Below, one piece after another: positions 34,742 through 43,794 of a stretch of DNA of 64,000 bases (positions within the stretch are counted from its first letter, which is position 1; each line of letters begins with the position of its first letter). The stretch is from UBA2377 sp964429385 (GTDB lineage Bacteria; Verrucomicrobiota; Verrucomicrobiia; Opitutales; Opitutaceae): NCBI GenBank assembly GCA_964429385.1, contig CAYSBR010000003.1, positions 62,001 to 126,000 on the forward strand, in the 5' to 3' direction. Under the pieces are notes generated by a model that saw nothing but the letters and a program-made list of their open reading frames with translations, was not told where the DNA came from and searched no databases. The position numbers and the translations under genes are program-made.

Positions 34742-35710
34742 TCGCGACCGGATCTCCGGCCCGGATGACGGGTCAAATCCAACCCGCCGGCCGACCAGAT
34801 AGTTGGGACGGCGCTTCACCTCATCATAGATGCGCCCCAGATATTCCCCAAGCACACCAATGCCGATGAGCTGGATCCCCCCCAAGAACAGCAACAACGT
34901 GACAAGGGTCGTAAATCCCATCTGCGCCACTTCGATTCCGATCAACCGCCGCACAACATAGAACGCGCCCATGGCGAAGCCGAAGCTCGCGATAACCAGG
35001 CCGCTGATCAGCAAAAAACGCAGTGGCAGCCGCGAGAAACTGAAAAGTCCGTCAAACGCATAGCGGCACAACCGGATGAAATCCTGCCCAGGTTTTCCTG
35101 CCGCGCGCTTCTGCCGATCATAGGACACCTCGGCCCGGGCAAAGCCCAACCAGGAACGCAAACCAGGAAAGAAACGATGGGCTTCGGGCAACTGGTTGAA
35201 GGCAGTTACCGCTTCCCGATCAAGCAGGCCGAACGTACCCGTATTGCGCTCGATATCGATATCCACCAAACGCCTGAAAATGAGATGAAACAGATCCATG
35301 CCCACCCGCCGCAAACCGCGCTCCTGCCGCGACTGTCTCACCGCCAGCACCACCTTGGCCCCCGCCCTCCAGCGTTCCACCAGCAGGGGAATCACTTCCG
35401 GCGGATCCTGCAGGTCCGCATCCAATGTCACCACAGCGTCAAACTCAACAGCATGCGCCAGCCCGGCCATGAGCGCGGCCTGAAACCCGAAATTACGGGA
35501 CAGGCCCAGAAGCCGGAAACGGCGGTCCCGCTCACACCACCCCTGCACCTGCGCGGCGCTGTCATCACGACTGCCATCATCAATCAGAATCGCAGACCAC
35601 TCGAATTGTGGACAGCCATCAAACAGGGCCGTCAGGCGCCGCAACAATTCCGGCAGCACCTCACTTTCATTATAAACCGGGATGACAAGAGCCAACTTGG
35701 GAGAACTCAC
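34718..35710 (-). CDS. Membrane-anchored GT2, polyprenyl-phosphate sugar synthase (GtrB/ArnC/DPM1-like)
   Basis: 330 residues from a GTG at 35708-35710. The GT2 fold reads LVIPVYNES (8-16), LIDDGSRDDS (42-51), SRNFGFQAAL and the metal-binding TLDADLQDPPE (95-105). The membrane-proximal ERNTGTFGLLDRE segment and two hydrophobic segments (about 232-255 and 268-290) match the GtrB/ArnC layout. Such enzymes move a sugar from a nucleotide to undecaprenyl phosphate on the cytoplasmic face, providing the donor for GT-C transferases. That fits the many GT-C genes here. The gene lies alone on the minus strand, convergent with and overlapping the methyltransferase by 24 bases, and divergent from the membrane gene at 35954 across 243 bases in which I see no gene. 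Confidence 0.88.
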   Translation of the reverse strand: MSSPKLALVIPVYNESEVLPELLRRLTALFDGCPQFEWSAILIDDGSRDDSAAQVQGWCERDRRFRLLGLSRNFGFQAALMAGLAHAVEFDAVVTLDADLQDPPEVIPLLVERWRAGAKVVLAVRQSRQERGLRRVGMDLFHLIFRRLVDIDIERNTGTFGLLDREAVTAFNQLPEAHRFFPGLRSWLGFARAEVSYDRQKRAAGKPGQDFIRLCRYAFDGLFSFSRLPLRFLLISGLVIASFGFAMGAFYVVRRLIGIEVAQMGFTTLVTLLLFLGGIQLIGIGVLGEYLGRIYDEVKRRPNYLVGRRVGFDPSSGPEIRSRSPAPGHE

Positions 35711-35953
35711 GGAAGGGATGAGGGAATAAAATCAACGGGTGCGCAAAGCCCATCTTGCTGAAGACTCGCCGGAGTTAATGCAATGCAGGACCGACCATAC
35801 TCCATGTTCGCTCGCCCTTTCCCCCCCGCGCCTGTTTCCTTCATCCACTGACTGAGGGATGCAGCGCCCCCGGTTATCTTGTTAACCCATTCCCGCCCAC
35901 CCAATCCCTCGGCTTGAACCTCCTTCGGTTTCCTCCAAGGGTCTTTCCATCCT

Positions 35954-37975
35954 ATGCCGCTTTTCTCCCGCATCCCCCCTCATTGGCGAGGCTTCATCGC
36001 CGCGTTCGTCATCGCCCTGTGCTTCGCTCTGTTCACCCGGCACATCTGGGAGGACTACTACATCACCTACCGCGCCAGCAAGAATCTCGCCACCGGCCAC
36101 GGACTGGTTTTCAACCATGGAGACCGGCTCCACACCTTCACCTCGCCCCTGGGAGTTCTGCTGCCCGCTCTGTCCAGTCTGCTGACCGGCAATCGCTCGG
36201 ACGATGCCGCCCTTTGGATTTTCCGGTTGATGAGTATCTCCGCCTTCGCCGGCAGCGTGGCCATCCTCATCGCGCTCGCCCGGCGGCTGGATTACCCGGT
36301 CTGGGCTGTCAGCCTGCTCGGTGCCCTCGCGATCCTGGATGCCAAGTCGCTCGACTTCACGATCAATGGCATGGAGACAGGCTTCATTCTGCTCTTCACC
36401 GCCTACGCCCTCTGGGCCTGCTTCCGCCCGGGTCCCCGGCAATGGTTGCACCTCGGAGCCGCGTGGGCCGGGATGATGTGGAGCCGTCCTGACAGCTTCC
36501 TGTATATCGCCCTGCTGGCCGCCAGCATCTGGCTGTTCAACAATCCCAAGCGCACCGGTCACACCCGCAGACGACTGGTCTGGCTTTATCTGCAGGCCGG
36601 CCTTGCCACGACTGCTCTCTACCTGCCCTGGTTTGCGTGGGCCTGGTGGTACTATGGCACCCCCGTGCCCCACACGATTTCAGCGAAGGGGCTGCATGGC
36701 GGTGAAACCTGGGAGCGCATCAAGCAGGCTTGGCAGCTCCCTTGGGCCATCTGGCAAGGCCGTACCGCTGTGGAAGGTGCTTTTCTCCCCTCCTACTACA
36801 TGTTCCCGGCCTGGCCGTCTTGGATGTTTCCCTGGGGGCGGGCGCTGGGCACCCTTTGCAGCTTTCTCTGGCTGGTACCTTGGGTGCGGGCCGAGGTCCG
36901 GGCCGCCTCCTTTGTTTTTTGCGGAGGCGTCGTTTTTCTCTCCTTCGTCCCTTACTTTCCATTCCCATGGTATTTTCCCACCGTCACACTCTTCGGCTTT
37001 GTCGCCCTTGCCGGACTCGCCGCCCAGCTGCTGGATAGCGGAAAACGTTTTTATTGGTCGCGCGGCCTCGTGGCCGCAGGCACAGCCTGCCTTCTGCTGG
37101 GCAGCCTGTGGCTGACGCTCGGGACTGCCCGCCAGGCCCGGGCTCAGCAGCTTTTCATTGAGGACGGCAACCGTCGCCTCATCGGCGAATGGTTGCGCGA
37201 AAATGCGGAGCCGGGAGACACGGTGTTCATGGAACCCTTGGGCTACATCGGCTTTTTCTCCAACCTCAAGACCTACGACTGGCCGGGCATGTCCTCGCGG
37301 GAAGTCGTCAACGCGGTCCGCTACCTGGGTCCCAACTGGCGCGATCTCATCAATTACCTGCAGCCCAACTGGCTCGTATTGCGGCCCGACAGCGAGCACG
37401 ATCTGGGGGCGATTTCGCCGCTGATGGCGCATTACAACTATGAACGCGTGCGGGAGTTCAGCCGGATCGATGATATCCGGCAGCTCAATGTATCCGGCAA
37501 GAAATTGCTGGAGTTTGACGCCCGCTTTGCCGTTTACCGCCGGAAAAATCCCCTGCGGCACGATACCGCGGACTACGAAATCGCTTCCCCTATCGGGTCC
37601 AGCGTACGCCATATTGACGGTGTCGAAATGCGCATGGTGCACGCCCCCGGGCTGATGCTGCTGCCCGTTCCGGAAGGGGCCCGTCAGCTCACCATCAACT
37701 TTGCCATCGCCCCCGAAGCCATTGCAGGGTCACCGGCCACCGACGGCGCTTGGTTCAAAATCCACTGGAGCGATGGCCGCCGCCGCGAGACCCTGCCGGT
37801 GAGGGCCCTCGACCCTGTAAACAACGAGAGAGACCGTGGCGTACAGCAGTTCTTTCAGATTGATCTGCCCAAAGCCGCGCCCGGCGCGCTCGCCAAGATC
37901 ATCCTGGAAACCGACCCCAAGGGAGACACCGCCCAGGACTGGACCTTTTGGGGCCGGCCCGAATTCCATTATTAA
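35954..37975 (+). CDS. Polytopic GT-C type glycosyltransferase, ExDYYITYR/NGME subfamily
   Basis: 673 residues. A paralogue of the protein at 15454: WEDYYITYRASKNLATGHG (Glu33, Asp34), TFTSPLGVLLP, FTINGMETGFILL, and EPLGYIGFFSNLKTYDWPG after the membrane part. About ten hydrophobic segments span 13-395. The C-terminal shared domain occupies about 560-673 with VHAPGLML, TDGAWF, VRALDP, RDRGVQQF and DWTFWG. It is the first of three membrane genes in one direction (6 and 35 bases between them), probably an operon. A periplasmic transferase using a polyprenyl-phosphate sugar is likely; the sugar is unknown. Confidence 0.75.
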   Translation: MPLFSRIPPHWRGFIAAFVIALCFALFTRHIWEDYYITYRASKNLATGHGLVFNHGDRLHTFTSPLGVLLPALSSLLTGNRSDDAALWIFRLMSISAFAGSVAILIALARRLDYPVWAVSLLGALAILDAKSLDFTINGMETGFILLFTAYALWACFRPGPRQWLHLGAAWAGMMWSRPDSFLYIALLAASIWLFNNPKRTGHTRRRLVWLYLQAGLATTALYLPWFAWAWWYYGTPVPHTISAKGLHGGETWERIKQAWQLPWAIWQGRTAVEGAFLPSYYMFPAWPSWMFPWGRALGTLCSFLWLVPWVRAEVRAASFVFCGGVVFLSFVPYFPFPWYFPTVTLFGFVALAGLAAQLLDSGKRFYWSRGLVAAGTACLLLGSLWLTLGTARQARAQQLFIEDGNRRLIGEWLRENAEPGDTVFMEPLGYIGFFSNLKTYDWPGMSSREVVNAVRYLGPNWRDLINYLQPNWLVLRPDSEHDLGAISPLMAHYNYERVREFSRIDDIRQLNVSGKKLLEFDARFAVYRRKNPLRHDTADYEIASPIGSSVRHIDGVEMRMVHAPGLMLLPVPEGARQLTINFAIAPEAIAGSPATDGAWFKIHWSDGRRRETLPVRALDPVNNERDRGVQQFFQIDLPKAAPGALAKIILETDPKGDTAQDWTFWGRPEFHY

Positions 37976-37981
37976 ACGCGC

Positions 37982-40081
37982 ATGGCCGGTCCACGTCCCA
38001 GCTTACGACCGCGCCTGCTCCTCGCCGGGATCGCCCTCGCTTTGCTGGCGGGGATCTTCTGGCTACGCGCCCCCACCTTCGGCTTTGCCGTCTGGAACGT
38101 GGACGAGGCCATCCACGCCGCGGTCGCGCGCACGCTGCTCGACGGCGGCGTGCTCTATCGCGATGCCGTTGATCAACGGACACCAGTAAGCTATTACGCC
38201 GTCGCGCTGATCTTCAGCCTCGCCGGGGAAAACAATCTATGGGCTGTGCATGCCGGGATCGCCCTTCTCATCGCTGGCACAGCGTTTGCGCTTTGTCTCA
38301 TCGGGCGCGCGTGGGCCCAGCCTGCCGCCGGGCTGATTGCCGCCCTGCTTTACGGTTTACTCTCCGTCAGTCTGCTGTATCCGGGGGATGCTTTTGCGGC
38401 CAATACCGAATGGTTCGCCGCATTTTTCGCCTCCGCCGCCACGCTGCTTTTCTGGACCGGCCGACGGCCCCCCTCCACCGCGCGGCTCCTCGGCACAGGA
38501 AGCCTGCTGGGCTTGGCCTTCCTATCCAAACAGCCCTCCCTGCTTGAGGGAATCGCCCCGGCAATCATCCTGTTTTGGATCGCATGGCGGGAGGAAGCCC
38601 GGCCGGGACGGGCACTCCCCCGCATCGGCACACTATGCCTCGGCTGGCTCTTCCCCGTCTTGGCCGCCACGTTCTTCTTCGCCGCCCACGGCGCCTTGCG
38701 CGACGCGTTTTTTTACACGTGGACCTACAACCTGACCTACTACGGCCCGGAAATCACCTTGGCCGACCGGCTCGCCACACTTACACTTCCGCTTCGTCTG
38801 CTGTTGCAGGGACCACACACACCGCTGCTGGTGTTCTGGCTCGGCGGCTTGGGATTCCTCCTCTACCGCCTGAGTCAACGCCAGCCAACGCCGGACGAAA
38901 TCAGCTCAAATCCGCAGGGGCTTTATCTGCTCGCATGGAACTCGGCAGCTCTCTTCGGCGCGGCTTCCTCCGGACGGGGCTTTGACCACTACGCCATCCA
39001 ACTGCTGCCCCCGCTCTGCCTCGTTTCAGGATTGGCCATCTCCACCCTCCTGGATTGGAGTCGGCGCAACTTCAGCCTGAGAGTCATGGTCGGTGCCGGC
39101 CTGCTGGTCATGGCGGGTGCCCTTCTCTCCGCGGCTCTGACTGCCAGGAAACACACCTTCCCGCTCGATCCATCGCACCGGGTCTCCGCCTACATTCGCG
39201 CCCACAGTCACCCCGATGATCGTATTTTCGTCTGGGGCTTTCACCCCGAAATCTACCTGCATAGCGAACGCAAACCCGCCTCGCGATTTGTCTTCGCTTC
39301 TTTTCTCACAGGTTTGATCCCATGGACGAATACCGCGCCGGCGCAGGACACGACCTATGCCATCGTTCCCGGGGCCCTCGATCTCTTGATCGCGGAACTG
39401 AGCGCCGCACCGCCGCGTTATATCGTCGATTGCAGTGCAGGCCCCAATCGCTTTTGGGACAAATATCCTTTGGAGAACTTTCCGGAACTGGCAGCCCATA
39501 TCCAGGCGCATTATCATCCAATCGAATCAGGCCAGTTCGTTCCCCAAGGATTCAGACTCTGGCAGTTGCGCACCGGACCGGCGGAAGCAAGCCCGGCCCC
39601 CGCGATTCAGGCTGATAAACTGGCGGCGATGGCCCTGCCTGTATTCGCTTCGTCACTGGCCCCGCAGGGAGCTTCGGCCCCCTTCGGCGTTGATGTCGGT
39701 CTGGTTGAAGGCCGGCGCGAATTCTTCATGCACGCCCCCGCCTCCCTGACCTATCAGGTGCCACGCGGCACCTGGCGCCTGCGCGGAGCTTTCGGCTTCC
39801 GCCCGGCCGCATATGCCGACGGCCATCCCGGGGCCACGGATGGAGCGGAGTTCAGCGTGCAATGGACGCCTGGGCCTGACAGCCCGCCCCGGATGCTATG
39901 GCAACGATTGCTCCGTCCGCGTGAAGAAATTCATGATCGCGGGCTGCACTCCTTCACGATTGACCTGCCACCACATCACGCCGACGGCCGTTTGGAGCTG
40001 CGTATTTCACCCGGGCCCTCCGACAACCCGGCCAGTGACTGGACCTTCTGGAGCGACCTTGTCCTCGAAACTTCACCCTAG
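37982..40081 (+). CDS. Polytopic GT-C type glycosyltransferase (GT39/PMT-like)
   Basis: 699 residues. First loop VWNVDEAIHAAVA (Asp41, Glu42) then VLYRDAVDQRTPVSYY, matching the proteins at 25888 and 30736 and GT39 enzymes in general. Membrane segments run from 11 to about 375. WGFHPEIYLHSERKPASRF and LTGLIPWTN follow. The shared C-terminal domain is a single copy (about 584-695): HAPASLTY, TDGAEF, WQRLLRP, HDRGLHSF, DWTFW. It starts 6 bases after the upstream gene. A periplasmic sugar transferase is likely. Confidence 0.75.
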   Translation: MAGPRPSLRPRLLLAGIALALLAGIFWLRAPTFGFAVWNVDEAIHAAVARTLLDGGVLYRDAVDQRTPVSYYAVALIFSLAGENNLWAVHAGIALLIAGTAFALCLIGRAWAQPAAGLIAALLYGLLSVSLLYPGDAFAANTEWFAAFFASAATLLFWTGRRPPSTARLLGTGSLLGLAFLSKQPSLLEGIAPAIILFWIAWREEARPGRALPRIGTLCLGWLFPVLAATFFFAAHGALRDAFFYTWTYNLTYYGPEITLADRLATLTLPLRLLLQGPHTPLLVFWLGGLGFLLYRLSQRQPTPDEISSNPQGLYLLAWNSAALFGAASSGRGFDHYAIQLLPPLCLVSGLAISTLLDWSRRNFSLRVMVGAGLLVMAGALLSAALTARKHTFPLDPSHRVSAYIRAHSHPDDRIFVWGFHPEIYLHSERKPASRFVFASFLTGLIPWTNTAPAQDTTYAIVPGALDLLIAELSAAPPRYIVDCSAGPNRFWDKYPLENFPELAAHIQAHYHPIESGQFVPQGFRLWQLRTGPAEASPAPAIQADKLAAMALPVFASSLAPQGASAPFGVDVGLVEGRREFFMHAPASLTYQVPRGTWRLRGAFGFRPAAYADGHPGATDGAEFSVQWTPGPDSPPRMLWQRLLRPREEIHDRGLHSFTIDLPPHHADGRLELRISPGPSDNPASDWTFWSDLVLETSP

Positions 40082-40116
40082 ACGCCGCCAACGCAAATCA
40101 CTGTAGTTCCCCGCCA

Positions 40117-42474
40117 ATGGCCGAAGCCAAAAACCCGCCCTCTCCCGCCACCACCGCCGACTGGGTCGCGCGAATACTCGCGTTCATCACCCTGATGGCC
40201 CTCATTTTCACCCAGCCGGCCTATCCGGAGGGTGGGCTCGATTCCTCCTGGCGTATGGCGCTCAGCTATTTCTTCCAGGAAGGCCGCCAGTTCGGAACGG
40301 AAGTGGTATTCACCTACGGCCCCTTGGGATTTCTAATGGGGAAAACCTACGCCGGCTACCATTACGGGAGCTTTATCCTCTGGTTTTTACTTCAAGCCGT
40401 GGTTTATGCGGGCATCATCTTCTGGCAGGGCTATAAGCTGCACGGGTACCCCCGCTATCTGTTCTTCGTGTTTTTTTTCATCTATGGCGTGAGCTACGAG
40501 GATGCTCTGCAGCAAGCCATGCTCACACTGGTCGGCATGGAGTTGATCCGCCGCAGCGGCGGAGCCTGGCGGTTCAGCACCCTGGCCATCCTTGCGCTCA
40601 TGTCGGTGCTGGCGCTCGTCAAGTTCACCAATCTGATGCTGTCTCTTGTACTGATCGGCATCGCCACCGGCCTGGACCTCTGGCAACGCAAGCACTGGAA
40701 CGCGCTGCGCCTGCCGCCCATCTTCATCGGGCTTTTCCTGCTTGGCTGGCTGCTTTGCGGTCAGAATCCCATGAATCTGCCCGCCTATGTCGGCAACTCG
40801 TGGGAAATCAGCCAAGGGTATCAAAATGTGATGGGCCTGCCTGCGCCCGACAAGCCGCTCCGCCTCGGCCTCATCGTCTTGGGCCTGTTGATTCTCTACG
40901 CAGCCATCTTTTTTTTCACCCAGCGCGACCGCATTCGCGCGCTCGCCCTCGCGCTCGGGCTGGGAGCCTTTGTTTATCTGAACTGGAAACACGGGTTCGT
41001 GCGCGCCGACGGTCATATGATCGGATTTTTTTACAGCGCCATGCTGGTGGCGGTCATCTATCCCGCCTTGTTGCAAGATGGCCCCGTCTTCCGCATCGGG
41101 CAGCGCATCATCCTGGCAATCGTTGGGTGCATCGGTGTTTTGAGCATCGACATCATCCTCCCCGGCCTGGGCCGGACCATCGCGGGCGAGGCGCAGCAGA
41201 AGGTTTTCTACAATGTCGCCTTCGCCCTGAACCCCTCAAAATACCGCAGCTACTATCAGGACAAGCTGCGCCAGGAGAAAGCCGCCTACGACCTGATGAT
41301 CACCAAGGCCGTCGTGGGCGATGCTTCGGTTGACGTGCTGGGGCACGAGCAATCGATCGCACTGTACAACGGGCTGAACTATCGTCCCCGCCCGGTCCTG
41401 CAAGGCTACTCGGCCTACACCCCCAAGCTCGCCGCCCTGAACCAGGCCTACTACCTCTCGGATCAGGCGCCCGATTACGTGCTGTTCAAGCTGCAGACCA
41501 TTGATGACCGCCCCCCCATGCTCGACGACCCGTTCGTGGTGCAACTGCTGATGCACCGCTACACCTACGTGCATACGGAAAAGGGTTTCCAGCTCTGGCG
41601 GCGCAAACCCGGTGGTTTCGACGCTGCGGCCACCGCTCCACAGCCCCCTTTCCGCACCCAGACGGTGCAACTCGGCGAGTCCCTCAATCTGGCCGATGTA
41701 GCCACTGAGCCGCTCTGGTTGACGCTGGATGTGCAACCCAATCTCCTCGGTCGGCTGAGGGCGTTTTTCTACAAACCTCCGCTGGTAAAACTCCGTCTGA
41801 CCGACCAATGGGGCAAGGAAACCCTCTATCGGGTCCCCATGCCCATGGGCCGTGCTGGATTCATGGTGAATCCCTTCGTTGAAGACATCATCGACTACAT
41901 GCAGGTCGCCGGCGGCCGGCCTGACCGCCGGTTGCATGCGCTGACAATCGAGGTCGCCGCGCAAGACCGCGACTGTTTCCAGCCCGAAGTCGCGCTGACC
42001 CTTGCCCGGGTGCCCACATCGGACGCTGGAGTGGAGTTCCTCCACCAGACCAACACCGAGCGATTCCACATGTTCGATGCCGTTCCCGTGACTTACGAAG
42101 CGCTGGGGGCGCCGGCACCAAGCGTGCTGGATGAGCGCGATGTCATCATCATGCACGCACCCAGTGAAATGATCTTCGATGTGCCCGGTGACTCCCGCAA
42201 CGTCAGTGGAGCCTTTGGCTTCATTCACGACGCTTATTTGCAGGGCCGGACCAACGGAGCGGAATTCATCGTATCGTGGAGCGACGGAGGGGAACCCAAG
42301 GTGCTCATGCAACGTTTTCTTGATCCTTTGCAGAACACCCCGGATCGCGGTCTGCAGGAGTTTTCCCTCGCGCTGCCCGCATCCTACGGACGCCTCTACT
42401 TCCGCATCACCCCAGGCCCACAAAATGAATTTGCCTGGGACTGGACGGTTTGGACCGGAATCACATTCGAGTGA
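40117..42474 (+). CDS. Polytopic membrane protein, GLDxSWR/FTYGPLG family, with C-terminal HAPS/DRG domain
   Basis: 785 residues. Hydrophobic segments span about 17-380. The first extracytoplasmic loop reads GGLDSSWRMAL (Asp42) and GTEVVFTYGPLGFL (Glu62, about 60-73). This D...FTYGPLG pattern marks an uncharacterised family of large membrane proteins with GT-C-like topology, distinct from the three other subfamilies here. After a beta-rich region of about 300 residues the shared domain appears at about 679-785: HAPSEMIF, TNGAEF, MQRFLDP, DRGLQEF, DWTVW. It lies 35 bases after the preceding GT-C gene. Two T8 runs (40471-40478 and 40909-40916) encode Phe-rich membrane segments. A glycosyltransferase role is inferred from topology and neighbours only. 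Confidence 0.65.
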   Translation: MAEAKNPPSPATTADWVARILAFITLMALIFTQPAYPEGGLDSSWRMALSYFFQEGRQFGTEVVFTYGPLGFLMGKTYAGYHYGSFILWFLLQAVVYAGIIFWQGYKLHGYPRYLFFVFFFIYGVSYEDALQQAMLTLVGMELIRRSGGAWRFSTLAILALMSVLALVKFTNLMLSLVLIGIATGLDLWQRKHWNALRLPPIFIGLFLLGWLLCGQNPMNLPAYVGNSWEISQGYQNVMGLPAPDKPLRLGLIVLGLLILYAAIFFFTQRDRIRALALALGLGAFVYLNWKHGFVRADGHMIGFFYSAMLVAVIYPALLQDGPVFRIGQRIILAIVGCIGVLSIDIILPGLGRTIAGEAQQKVFYNVAFALNPSKYRSYYQDKLRQEKAAYDLMITKAVVGDASVDVLGHEQSIALYNGLNYRPRPVLQGYSAYTPKLAALNQAYYLSDQAPDYVLFKLQTIDDRPPMLDDPFVVQLLMHRYTYVHTEKGFQLWRRKPGGFDAAATAPQPPFRTQTVQLGESLNLADVATEPLWLTLDVQPNLLGRLRAFFYKPPLVKLRLTDQWGKETLYRVPMPMGRAGFMVNPFVEDIIDYMQVAGGRPDRRLHALTIEVAAQDRDCFQPEVALTLARVPTSDAGVEFLHQTNTERFHMFDAVPVTYEALGAPAPSVLDERDVIIMHAPSEMIFDVPGDSRNVSGAFGFIHDAYLQGRTNGAEFIVSWSDGGEPKVLMQRFLDPLQNTPDRGLQEFSLALPASYGRLYFRITPGPQNEFAWDWTVWTGITFE

Positions 42475-42580
42475 GCGGACGGCCCCCATCCTCCCGTTCG
42501 CTTTCGCCCACCAGGCCGGTCACTCACCGAGAAACGCATTTCGCCTCATCAAGCCGGGCCATTTCTGTCTTTGCTCCCCC

Positions 42581-42607
42581 CGGCCCGCTTGCTTTGCTTG
42601 CGGGCCG
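42581..42607 (+). terminator. GC-rich hairpin between the membrane gene and the GT2 gene
   Basis: CGGCCCGC (42581-42588) and GCGGGCCG (42600-42607) make an 8-base perfect stem with an 11-base loop, followed by TGTCTTTTCCC. It lies 107 bases after the stop at 42474 and 14 bases before the GTG at 42622. It may terminate the upstream operon, or hide the ribosome site of the GT2 gene. The tail is only moderately T-rich. Confidence 0.45.
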
Positions 42608-42621
42608 TGTCTTTTCCCGCC

Positions 42622-43794
42622 GTGTCCTCCCCTCCCGATCTTGAACTGACCGTGGTCATCCCCTGCCTCAACGAGGCTCTGACCATTGAGGGCTGCGTGC
42701 GCGAGGCGATGGATGCCTTGCGCACCGCCAGCATCGCGGGCGAGGTGCTCGTCGCCGATAACGGCAGCACCGATGGATCGCAACAGCTCGCGACCGCCGC
42801 CGGCGCGCGCGTGGTGCCGATCGCCATCAAGGGTTACGGCAACGCCCTGCGCGGCGGCATCGCGGCCGCGCGCGGTCGTTACATCCTCATGGGCGACGCC
42901 GACGGCAGCTACAACTTCGGCCATCTGCCCCGCTTCGTCGAACGCCTGCGCGCCGGCGCCGATCTCGTGATGGGCAACCGTTTCCTCGGTGGGATCGAAC
43001 CCGGGGCCATGCCATGGAAAAACCGCCATATCGGCAATCCGCTGCTCTCCTTCATCGGCCGGCTCTTTTTCAACACCCCGATCGGGGATTTTCACTGCGG
43101 GCTGCGCGCCTTTTCCGCCGAAGCCTACCGGAAGATGGATCTGCGCACCACCGGCATGGAGCTGGCTTCGGAGATCGTGATCAAATCCGTGATCTTCGGT
43201 CTCAAGGTCGAGGAAGTTCCCACCGTATTGCGCAAGGATGGCCGCGACCGCCCTCCGCACCTGCGGCCCTGGCGCGATGGCTGGCGCCACCTGCGCTTCA
43301 TGCTGCTCTTCAGCCCCCGTTGGCTGTTCTGGTATCCGGGCCTCATCCTGATGCTGGCCGGCGGCGGCCTCGGCGGCCTGCTGCTGCGGGGGCCCGTGGC
43401 CCTCGGCGGTGTCACGCTCGACGTGCACACGCTGCTTTTTTCCGCAGTGGCCGTGCTCATCGGATTTCAGGCTGTCTCCTTCGCCATCCTGAGCAAGTTC
43501 TTCGCCATCCGCGCCGGACTCCGCCTGCCGGAGGCGGGTTTCGAATCCTGGTTCCGGCACCTCACCCTTGAGGCCGGCCTCATCTTTGGCGGATTGCTGG
43601 TGGTCGCGGGGTTGGCGCTTTCCGCCGGGGCGGTCGGCATCTGGAGCGGGCACGGATTCGGCGCGCTCCAACCCACGGCCACCCTGCGCTGGGTCATTCC
43701 CGGCGCGCTCTGTCTTGTCCTCGGTTGTCAGATGATTCTCACCAGTTTCTTTCTCGGCGTCCTGCGGCTCGACACCCGCGATCACGCGGCATGA
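42622..43794 (+). CDS. GT2 glycosyltransferase with C-terminal membrane segments (dolichyl-phosphate-glucose synthase-like)
   Basis: 390 residues from the GTG at 42622; a TTG at 42571 would add 17 residues but put the strong hairpin inside the coding region. The GT2 motifs are VVIPCLNEALTI (11-22), VADNGSTDGS (44-53) and the metal-binding MGDADGSYNF (90-99). PIGDFHCGLRAF and TTGMELASEIV follow; this layout is that of bacterial family-2 enzymes that resemble eukaryotic Dol-P-Glc/Man synthases. Four hydrophobic segments lie between about 235 and 375. It probably loads a sugar on polyprenyl phosphate for GT-C enzymes. It overlaps the next gene by ATGA (43791-43794), implying translational coupling with the tandem GT-C protein, its likely user. 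Confidence 0.85.
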   Translation: MSSPPDLELTVVIPCLNEALTIEGCVREAMDALRTASIAGEVLVADNGSTDGSQQLATAAGARVVPIAIKGYGNALRGGIAAARGRYILMGDADGSYNFGHLPRFVERLRAGADLVMGNRFLGGIEPGAMPWKNRHIGNPLLSFIGRLFFNTPIGDFHCGLRAFSAEAYRKMDLRTTGMELASEIVIKSVIFGLKVEEVPTVLRKDGRDRPPHLRPWRDGWRHLRFMLLFSPRWLFWYPGLILMLAGGGLGGLLLRGPVALGGVTLDVHTLLFSAVAVLIGFQAVSFAILSKFFAIRAGLRLPEAGFESWFRHLTLEAGLIFGGLLVVAGLALSAGAVGIWSGHGFGALQPTATLRWVIPGALCLVLGCQMILTSFFLGVLRLDTRDHAA

